From: Hirsutella rhossiliensis
Lineage: Eukaryota; Ascomycota; Sordariomycetes; Hypocreales; Ophiocordycipitaceae
DNA length: 64,000 nucleotides
Assembly: GCF_020360975.1 (NCBI RefSeq)
Contig: NW_025408669.1
Location: 868,001-932,000 of the forward strand
Direction of reading: 5' to 3'
Positions within the stretch are counted from its first letter, which is position 1. Every line of letters begins with the position of its first letter. The position numbers were made by a program, and so were the translations under genes. The notes under the pieces are model-generated. The model did not search any database and was not told the DNA's origin. It saw nothing but the letters and a program-made list of their open reading frames with translations. Below are positions 56,392 through 64,000 of this stretch, one piece after another.

Positions 56392-57394
56392 TAGGAGTTG
56401 AGTGCTGTTCCCCTGTTTCGACCCGAGACGGGCTCACGCTACTGTATTACTATCCGAGGTGTTTGTTGTTCTCCTGTCGCATATGAGACTATGTATGGAG
56501 CATTGAGCTGAAAGAACCCGTCGTCCAGAGACTAGTTAGTACCTTGTGTATCCATCGATGAAACAGAGCTTGTCTCAAAGAAGCATTCGGGGCCCCCTCT
56601 CCGTATTTATCAAAGGGATTGCTACAGCTCCCATCCGCATGCGCCAGGGCCGTAGACGTAACGTCGGTTCGACTTCGAGCCTATACGCCGTCTTACATCT
56701 CTACGGTCTGTGATTTATTTAATATGTAGAACAAGCAGCCCGAGGAACCAGCAGCAAGGCGGTACAAACGGTATTGCTATAGAGTGATTGCCAGCAACAA
56801 CCGGGAAATACCTGGGCTCGAGGGCAGACACCGGAGCCAGAGCCTCCTGTAAAGAACCTTTGAGGAAGGCCACAAGCCCTCTTATAAACGAGAGCAAGGG
56901 GGGTGCAGATATCGCACGATTAGCGGGACCTCATCAGTGCCCTCACAGACAAGCCGGCATATAGGGGCCCTTCGGATCACATGGATGTCACAGGTATATA
57001 TAAATACAGTCTCTTTCGCCCTTGACTAGCGATTCTGCATAAATCGGTGTTTTCTCACTTGTGTGGCCGACCTTCAATTCAGCATGTGCCCTCGAGCGCC
57101 TGTTTTAGACTATTAAAGCCGCCGAGGCACTCTCTCAAAGTGTCTTTAACGCCAGTATAGCCTCGTATACAAGCGCTACTATACTACAGGCAATGTAGAC
57201 AAAAGGCTAGCACGTGCATTACGAACCATAGGAGCGTATGTCGATGGAGTTATAGGAGCGAGTACCTAGCTACCGTGCCGCTGTATACGCGCAGGTATAT
57301 GTATCTCTTTATAGAAGAATGTAACAAGAACGATTTACACGTAAGACCTCTGAACCGAGGTCCCCTCGCCCGACCTGCCGCCCATATCAACTGC
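56392..57394. other. intergenic, nothing recognised
   Basis: Convergent 3' flanks of the PKS (plus) and the hydrophobin (minus). A TATATATAAATA stretch near 56996-57006 looks promoter-like, but no gene follows. Confidence 0.45.
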
Positions 57395-57832
57395 TCATGC
57401 GCCAATGGGATCGGTGCAAAGGATTGCCAGGCCAGCCTGCGGGAGCGTGTTAGCAGCGGATGTGTGAGAACTGGGTTTGACGGCGGTATGGTACTCACAA
57501 GTGGAATAGTGCAGCACTTGGGCGACTTGTTCATGGCGCCGCAAATGCTCCTAAACGAATTCATGGCGTTTGGGGATTTATTGGCTGTGCAAATCCGTCG
57601 TTAGCATCGCATTGCCTTCACCGTCGCCGAGACCGGGGCCGAGACGGGGAGGAGAACAACACGTACGGACGCTGCAGTCGAGGCTAGCGATGTCCAGGAT
57701 GCTGGTGCTGCAACACGACGGGCTGGTGTAGAGGAGGCCGCCATTACAGAGGCCAGACACCCAATGAGCCTCGAGGTTGGTGGGCGCGGCCAGGACCGAG
57801 GAGAGGAGAGCGACGACGACGAAGACCTTCAT
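57395..57832 (-). CDS. class II hydrophobin, three exons
   Basis: Minus-strand exons 57832-57667, 57584-57499 and 57436-57395, introns of 82 and 62 bp (donors GTACGT and GTGAGT, branch GCTAAC in both); 97 aa. The signal peptide is MKVFVVVALLSSVLAAPT. The mature protein has eight cysteines in class II spacing: one in GLCNGG, a pair in PSCCST, one in LDCS, one in SICGAM, a pair in PKCCTI, one in ILCTD, ending DPIGA. Class II hydrophobins are secreted and self-assemble at air-water interfaces, coating hyphae or spores. The gene is easy to miss because each exon alone gives only a short frame. A TATA-like TATAAATA lies about 200 bp upstream (about 58033-58040), and the 5' leader carries a CAA repeat. 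Confidence 0.93.
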
Positions 57833-57878
57833 CTTAACGTTGGTAATGTCTGCGTGTGTGCGCCTGGTGTGTGGGTGA

Positions 57879-57879
<1 letters not shown>

Positions 57880-57914
<35 letters not shown>

Positions 57915-57915
57915 G
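57880..57915. repeat. (TTG)12 microsatellite, CAA repeat in hydrophobin 5' leader
   Basis: 36 nt of uninterrupted TTG on the plus strand, i.e. (CAA)12 on the hydrophobin coding strand, 48 bp upstream of its ATG. Unstructured CAA leaders can raise translation; the tract is also likely length-variable between strains. Confidence 0.9.
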
Positions 57916-60900
57916 AAAAGAATGGGATCAGCCGGAAACGAGTGGCTTTGGGTGATTACGGAATCGACAGTGAAAGGAATGGAATGCTCGGGCATGATGA
58001 GGAGAGCTGTCTGAATCGGGATCCATACTTGATATTTATATCAGTGAATCGACGAGTCCAAGTCGGCCCACGATTACCATGTCTTCAGCGTGATCCTCCG
58101 CAAGGACGCCAACAAAGCTGACCCTTCCCGCTGTCCCGCCGTCCCCCCCTTTCGGCAGGACAGGCTGTGTGACACGATTTACGACATTAACACACGAAGC
58201 CATGGCTTTCTACATGTATTGACACGCCAAGGACCACCGTCTACTACGCGAGCCGGGGGAAATGGAGTTTGAAAGAAGGGGAGGCAGCCAAGCAAAAGGC
58301 GCCCAGGGACCGACATCTGGCCGGGGAAAACGCAGGGAGCCATCATCCTCGAGGTGTAGACTCTGCGGCGTCTGCGACATCGTGTCAACAAATGTCTCAA
58401 ATGCGGTGCTTTCACGTCGGGGCTTTGGAACATGTAGAGGGAAGGGGAGCTAGTTTGGGAAGGGGGTGAGAGACATGCAGTGAGAGGGGAAAAAAGGGAA
58501 CATGAAGAGAATAGATGTCGATGGGTGACTATCTTGCGCTGTAGCGTTGTAGCAAAACAGAAAGCTGCATCGGCGGAGAGAGCCGCTGCGTCTTCGGACA
58601 AGGCGGCGTCGAACTGTCTAGCAAAACTTAAATGCAAAAGCTTCCTTGGCGCGGTTGCCGGCCTTTTCTTCCATGAACGAGCGCCGCCGGTAGGGGGTCA
58701 TGGCCGTTGGGGAGAATGGATGGGCCGGGTTGATGCGCGCTCCCGTGCCGTAAGGGTGTTGTCTCTATACCAGATTTTCCATATTCCCGTCGGGACCAAG
58801 GGCAGCCATCCATGTCTTTGGTTGTCCTGACGATGACAACTAGTTAAAGATCTTACAGGGATCATTACGATATGCAAACCAAGCATCTACACGCCGATCA
58901 ACACATATTCTTTAGCCACGGCATCTCTCATCAACCTGCCGGCCATCATTACTGTGCCGAGTATTTTGGCTCGTCCATGCCAAGCCTCTGGGAATCTCCG
59001 GCAAGTTGTGTATGACTATAGTCCGTCGAGACAATGGCTTACCGTTTTGGATTCAGCAAGAGCCTCCGCGAGCAGGCCAAGACGGATGCATCCTCGAGGT
59101 CCAGCATACCAGTCAGACATAGCTTCTTAAAGAACATGCGCCTATTAGAAAGCGGGAAGACAGAAGGGCCAGGAATTCTAATAACATTGCCGTTATATCC
59201 ACGAGATTGTCAACTTAAGCCGCAACCGGAATGTCGCAATATTATACAAGGTGCCCGTAACTCCAACTTTTCTTGGGTACCACAACACAAACAGTATTGG
59301 TGGCATCACGATGCCTGCCCAGCACAGCCTTTCTTATACTTCAAGATTCAAGAGAGGGGCATGGTGTACAGTCACGGCGAAGCATATAGGTGCGTACCGG
59401 CACGAGCTTGCCGGTGGACGGGGAGGGGAATGAGTGCGAGGAAACGAGCCCTACCCCGGTTTGACGGCTACAGCACGTCGAGGCGGCAGGCCCGCAAGGC
59501 AATCAGACCAGAATATATAGAGTCCAACGAACGTCGTTATGATGTTTTACTGTTTCCCAGTTTCTTTTTCTTCCAACTGCTTCCCCTCTCACCCTTAATA
59601 CTAGCGCCCTTTGAGAGGACAAGGAGGGATACGGGAAGGCGAGGGATGAAAAGGTCTTTAGAAGTGCAGCACTATGATTGATAGAGATCCCTCAATGGGG
59701 GAACTGCTTCGCACCGGGGTTCGATGTTCCCGCGGGTCCCGAGCCGGCTGACTGCATCCTCCGGGCCGCCCCTTGTCAGCATGCCCATGATACTCTGCAT
59801 ATTTGTATATGTCAATCCTACCGCTTAGCGATACGCGGAGCTACTACTTTCAGCTGCTTGGCAATGGCATAACACTTGATACTTTGGACATGTTTCTGAC
59901 ATAGAGTCGGCAAGGGAAATACGGCGACGGGGTAGATGCTCGTACATGCACCGTGACTTCGCGTGGTTTTTACGACCAAGAGACATAGGAAAGAATGCTT
60001 CATTGGCGCCACTGCCGGAAAATAGTCATGGTGTTGGACAAGCAGAGATCAGCTAAATGATGCAGGTGAGGTTGGATCTTTGAATTAGGGATCGTCCTAC
60101 TCCAACGGTTTAGGCGACCCCATACCCACACTGAACTTCGACCCTTCTCATGTACCCGCGAGCTCGTCTTGGCACTCCGACTTTGTCATTCGTACTGGCC
60201 TTCCCCTGGCCTTCTCCCATACAACGCATTAGGCTTTAATCCTATTGTTTTCTCCATAGACGAAGTACAAAATGAGCCCCATATTAGCTAGAAACATGGC
60301 CTTGTAAGGAAACTGTGCTTCTCTCATTGAATACATGTACAATTGATACCGATACAGTTCGAACCCCTTTTCCTTGGGCTGCACTGTGGACCGCGAGTTG
60401 GTCATTCTTCATCGGGACGGCGGCAGCTTTGGTAATTTTGGAACTTGTAGTGTTGCAAGCAGTACATGTGGTGTCAAGAGCTCTGCTGAGGCCCTTATGA
60501 TGCCTTGGTGTATTGGGACACTGAGAGGAGCCCTCATTCTAGGGAAGCTGCGGCTTCGGCATCAGTCATGGCTCTATGTGAATGCCTGGTTGTTTCCTGG
60601 CGCAGCAGACCGATGAAGACAGTAACCCATGAGCTAACATTCCAACTTTATGTTGGAAAAGACTTGATGGATTGGCCAAGGAGCATGCCTGACAACCCAG
60701 AGGCAGTATCCGATCGGGACATACTCCAAGACGGTTGTCTTTGCGATATATCCTACGAAGCGCGAGTCGAACGTGTCTAGTCTAGAACAACACGACTGCG
60801 GTAGACATGAGGCATTTCAAGCCCCTTTCTCGCCTCCCTGACGCCTTCTCAAGTTTGGCCAGGATGAACCCAACACTCAACTACATACATGCACTCAGCG

Positions 60901-61940
60901 GCCATGGGTGCCTCACTCGACTCTCTCATGCATCCCTCTGGCGCCATATAGTCAGCCGTTGGCCGAGCCATTCGACTGTGTCCATCCCATCCTCTCTTGG
61001 CCATGGGCTGCATGCCTCGACAGCTGATGCGCCTGGATTTCTCCGGGGCTTCGATCGGTTGTCCCTGAACTTGGTACTGGTGAACACGTGCTGGTCCTCG
61101 ACAGGGACCCAGTCCAGATGTTCGAGCCACCAGGGCAGAATAGACTGATGTTCCGAAGACTGGACGAGCAGCAGCAGCTGCAGGAGTTACTCCACCAGCC
61201 AGTCCTTCAGCTGGGGTCGTGAGCTCTGCATCACGATGCGTCGGGAGTGGTTAGACACGACGTCTCGAGCTGACAATATCGTGTATCAAGACACTGTCCA
61301 ACCTCGGTTCCGGATATGTTACAGCCGTGTGCCTTGTATCCTGCGTTACTGCGGCGTGTCATGCAGCACCGCAGGCTATGCTTTGTAAAAAAAACTTGAT
61401 ATTCACCCATCTCGGCATCAATCCTACTTCTCCTGCATCGACCCTCTGCGATAATGTGCCTCGTCAAGCTGTGCCACGGCCTACCCACGCGGCATAGCAA
61501 ACACCCTGCCCCCTGTCGGGCCAAGACGTTACACCCGCCCTTCAACGGCGGCTGTCCAGCATACCGCGTACGTCATTGCATGGCACGGGGATACAGCCCG
61601 TAAGCATGAGCTGCTAAACTATCACCTCGTGCATTAGGAGCCGCACTAATAACTCGGATGCTGTCATGTCGTCAGCACTCGGCGCGGCCTGATGACTTTG
61701 GCCGACGGGCGGGCGGGCAGCAAAGGGCCGGCCGCCCCTTTAAAGCCCGTCACGGCCCTCGGTCTTGTCAGAGTTCTTCTTCCGTCATCCTGCGTGTTTT
61801 GTCGAGCCTTGAGACCTCCTGTCTGCCCGCTGGTCTCGCCCCGATTCCTCTCCAGCTTCCATCGAAAACTCGAGCGCCTACCGTCCACGCTCGTGCGAAT
61901 AATCCAAACGACATACCGAAGGCTCACATCATCCACCGTG
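57916..61940. other. 4-kb gene-poor region
   Basis: The proximal part (to about 58,100) is the hydrophobin promoter. No gene could be supported in the rest. A 215-codon frame (59034-59681) and a run of about 60 codons ending near 61,220 (text VVPELGTGEHVLVLDRDPVQ) look somewhat protein-like, but neither matches a family I know. Confidence 0.45.
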
Positions 61941-62750
61941 ATGATGATGGAGGCAGGCCTTCCGCCTCGCTACGAGATTCGCGTCCTGGGCCCCGAGCAC
62001 ATCGAATGGGTCAGCGCCCTTGTCACCCACACCAACATCTTCCACTCGCCCGTGTGGCCAGTCGTGTACCCGGACGACAAGACGGCGCGTCTCCACGACG
62101 CCATGAGAAACGTCGAGTACCTCGTCCGGCACCAGGTCGAGTCGGGCCACTCGCTCGGCGTCTTCGACAACGAGTACCAGTTCAAGCGCGACCAGTCCAA
62201 GGCCACGGGCGGCAGGCTCTACTGGGACCAAGACGACACCGAGGCCAGTGGCGACCAGCTGCTGGAGCAGATGGACTTTGCCCTCGTGTCCGTCGCCCTC
62301 GCCTACGACAGCGCTCACCCCCTGGACCACGCCAGGATGGAGGGCCTGATCGGAGCGATGCCGCTCTACGCCACCTTCTACGGAGCCCTCGAGAGACTTG
62401 ACCCGCGCCCACGCAGCTCGTGGGCAGCCGACAAGCCTGGAGAGCTGCTGCTCCGAAACGCAACCAACACGCGGAGCGACTATGAAGGAAGGGGGTTGAT
62501 GAAGAAGATGGCGCATTGCATGATGCACACGGCGGCCGCAAAGGGCTTCCGCGGCATCCAGATTGAGACGCTGTCAGATGCCGTCCAGCACGTCTGGGCG
62601 AACCCGCCGCCGCCGTTCTCGGGCCAGGTCGTGTCGGCCTTTGACACTCTGACGTATGAGGAGGAGGATGAAGGAGGTGACAAGGTCTATCCGTTCCGGC
62701 CGGCCAACCAAAAGGCGACCAAGATCTATTGCAGTCTTAAGGCAAATTGA
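61941..62750 (+). CDS. GNAT-like N-acetyltransferase domain protein
   Basis: Intronless, 269 aa from the first of three consecutive ATGs at 61941; the frame is open upstream to 61692, and that extension is R/S/P-rich, so a longer presequence-bearing form cannot be excluded. The middle part has SPVWPVVYPDDKTARLHDAMRN and SLGVFDNEYQFKR; the C-terminal part has the acetyl-CoA binding turn and helix in YEGRGLMKKMAHCMMHTAAAKGF followed by GIQIETLSD, as in GNAT proteins. This type is common in filamentous fungi with no known substrate. It is not obviously tied to the PKS, 5.5 kb away. Confidence 0.75.
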   Translation: MMMEAGLPPRYEIRVLGPEHIEWVSALVTHTNIFHSPVWPVVYPDDKTARLHDAMRNVEYLVRHQVESGHSLGVFDNEYQFKRDQSKATGGRLYWDQDDTEASGDQLLEQMDFALVSVALAYDSAHPLDHARMEGLIGAMPLYATFYGALERLDPRPRSSWAADKPGELLLRNATNTRSDYEGRGLMKKMAHCMMHTAAAKGFRGIQIETLSDAVQHVWANPPPPFSGQVVSAFDTLTYEEEDEGGDKVYPFRPANQKATKIYCSLKAN

Positions 62751-63099
62751 CGGTTAACTTGAAGCCGACTCTTCCACATTAGGGCAGACGCGTGTCGCAT
62801 TATCAGTGTATCTGGGGCTCGTAGAGAAAGGGGATCGGTCTGGCCACCGCGTTCAGCCAGCCGTGCTCTCTTCGATTTATGTGCCGCCTTCTCCTGCGCA
62901 CGTGGTGCATCGTCGAGGCTTCTCCGTGGCGAGATGGTGCTGGAAACACGTTGCACCCACTGGCGGAACTGGGGGCGATGGAGACCCGGGACCTGCCCGT
63001 CAACTGCAAAGGACAGCGTTGGGAGTCACCCCCTGTCTGGCGCTTTCAAGTCGCTGTCAAGACCTGATTCTCGACTCAGCCACGCACGACACCATCGTG
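62751..63099. other. intergenic, nothing recognised
   Basis: 3' flank of the acetyltransferase gene; no motif seen. Confidence 0.45.
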
Positions 63100-63400
63100 G
63101 GAGGTAACCTTGAAACTCGGTTGCTGCCGCCACCGGAACCTGGCCAATACGCCGTCGTCGAGGACGTCTGGAGGACGAGCCACGGGGGAATGGAGTCGCC
63201 GGCGGCGTTGACGGTAGCCACGAGGACGCACGTCTCGGGCTCAAGGTCTCGGGCTCAAGGTCCCGGGCTCCTTGAGCCTGGTGGCCTTGGTGCGGGCGAC
63301 GACGGTGCGGTCAAAGACGGTGGGTGCCGGCACGCCTGAGACGGTGCGGGCTGTCGGCGTCGAGGCCGAGCAGAAGACGATGGCGGCATGGCGGTTGGGG
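63100..63400 (-). pseudogene. possible pogo/Tc1-type DDE transposase remnant
   Basis: On the minus strand, a short frame reads VVARTKATRLKEPGT and, in another frame, ETCVLVATVNAAGDSIPPWLVLQ, resembling the block in pogo/Fot1 transposases where basic residues precede a V-T-x-x-x-x-x-x-A-x-G-x-x-I-P-P strand. A 15-bp tandem duplication (about 63239-63268) separates the two. The neighbourhood shows no inverted termini. The call rests on about 40 residues and could be chance. Confidence 0.35.
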
Positions 63401-64000
63401 CGCCAACTCCCCGACAGTTGCAAAGGTACCGGACAGATGCATATGTCCCGACACGCGAGTAAAAGCTGCACATTATGCATGCACAGCATACATGCATAAC
63501 TGAACCTCGTGCTTCACTGCCTCATCGCCAGACGTCCGTCATCAGATGGCACCAGATCAGGCCTTGCCATGCCGAACCTCTGGGGAGGGACTGCATCCAT
63601 CCGTGCGCCGAGCGAGACCAAGAGCGCCGCCGTCGAGACCGGAGAGGCGGTGGCGGCCGAGGCGGCGTGGGCACTGCCGACGGCGAACCTCGTCGATTTG
63701 ACTCTTTGGTCTCTCTCGGCGCATGGACATGGATGTCCACAATCACATATGCGGTTGCACTCACTGTGAAAGCCTTCAAGCCCATGTCGTCTTTGCAGTC
63801 CAGGCTCTGGGTGAAGCTTCTCCAGGCAACGGCAACATTGACCCAAGCCAGGGTGGACTGCTGGCCATGTCAGCGCTGGCAAGACGCAGCGCGTTGAAAA
63901 CTGCCGACCCTCTCTGCGTTTCGGCACGGCTCGAGCCTCGTGTCGACAGCGTCTTGTCTCAGCCAACAAGCTCGGCCCAAACCAACAGCGCTGCTACCGA
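63401..64000. other. window end, nothing firmly recognised
   Basis: Long overlapping frames on both strands reflect GC-rich composition; none carries a family motif. May include further remnants of the putative transposase. Confidence 0.4.

Noticed and set aside
59034..59681. 215-codon plus-strand frame
   Set aside because: Mixed composition, no motif; ends in Phe/Leu runs from a pyrimidine-rich tract.
1..64000. tRNA, rRNA and CRISPR signals
   Set aside because: No cloverleaf-compatible A/B box pairs, rRNA segments or regularly spaced repeats were seen by eye; a tRNAscan-SE run would be decisive for tRNAs.

Overview
The window comes from a filamentous ascomycete, most likely a Sordariomycete (Hypocreales-like). 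This is inferred from short GT-AG introns of about 55-120 bp with GCTRAC-type branch points, GC-rich coding sequence, a class II hydrophobin, a highly reducing iterative polyketide synthase (PKS), HET-domain genes and a chromodomain Gypsy retrotransposon. No bacterial operons, tRNAs or CRISPR arrays were seen. Exon structures were worked out by hand from reading frame, splice sites and family motifs.

Layout. (1) 1-8.2 kb is accessory and decayed. It holds one intact small secreted coiled-coil protein (1414-1883), a wrecked TPR gene (about 2.56-4.26 kb, minus), a wrecked HET-type incompatibility gene (about 4.85-7.8 kb, plus) and a solo LTR (7982-8184) with a perfect 5-bp target duplication. 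(2) 8.5-31.3 kb is a conserved housekeeping block: PIG-S/GPI17, an alpha/beta hydrolase, a PGAP4-like glycosyltransferase (minus), aldehyde dehydrogenase, an APC-superfamily amine/amino-acid permease (minus), copper amine oxidase, a Myb/SANT-like protein, and COX10 haem A farnesyltransferase (minus). (3) 31.3-61.9 kb is a second accessory block: an AT-rich gene-poor stretch, a 6.57-kb Gypsy chromovirus with target duplications (33178-39747), a HET pseudogene, a BYS1-family secreted protein, then a compact biosynthetic locus and a class II hydrophobin. The locus comprises a transaldolase-family enzyme, a stand-alone enoyl reductase (minus) and a seven-exon highly reducing PKS. (4) 61.9-64 kb carries a GNAT-like acetyltransferase and a possible relic of a pogo-type transposase.

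How genes may work together. The PKS (KS-AT-DH-cMT-psiKR-KR-ACP) has no enoyl reductase domain. The divergently transcribed LovC/ToxD-type reductase 727 bp away is the natural trans-acting partner, and their shared promoter holds a 28-bp direct repeat. In the conserved block, permease, copper amine oxidase and aldehyde dehydrogenase form a plausible amine-to-acid catabolic module, and both oxidative enzymes end in PTS1-like tripeptides (SHL and SRL), which suggests a peroxisomal location. PIG-S and the PGAP4-like enzyme both belong to GPI-anchor assembly or remodelling.

The best candidates for something new are the PKS, trans-ER and transaldolase locus, and the peroxisomal amine module.
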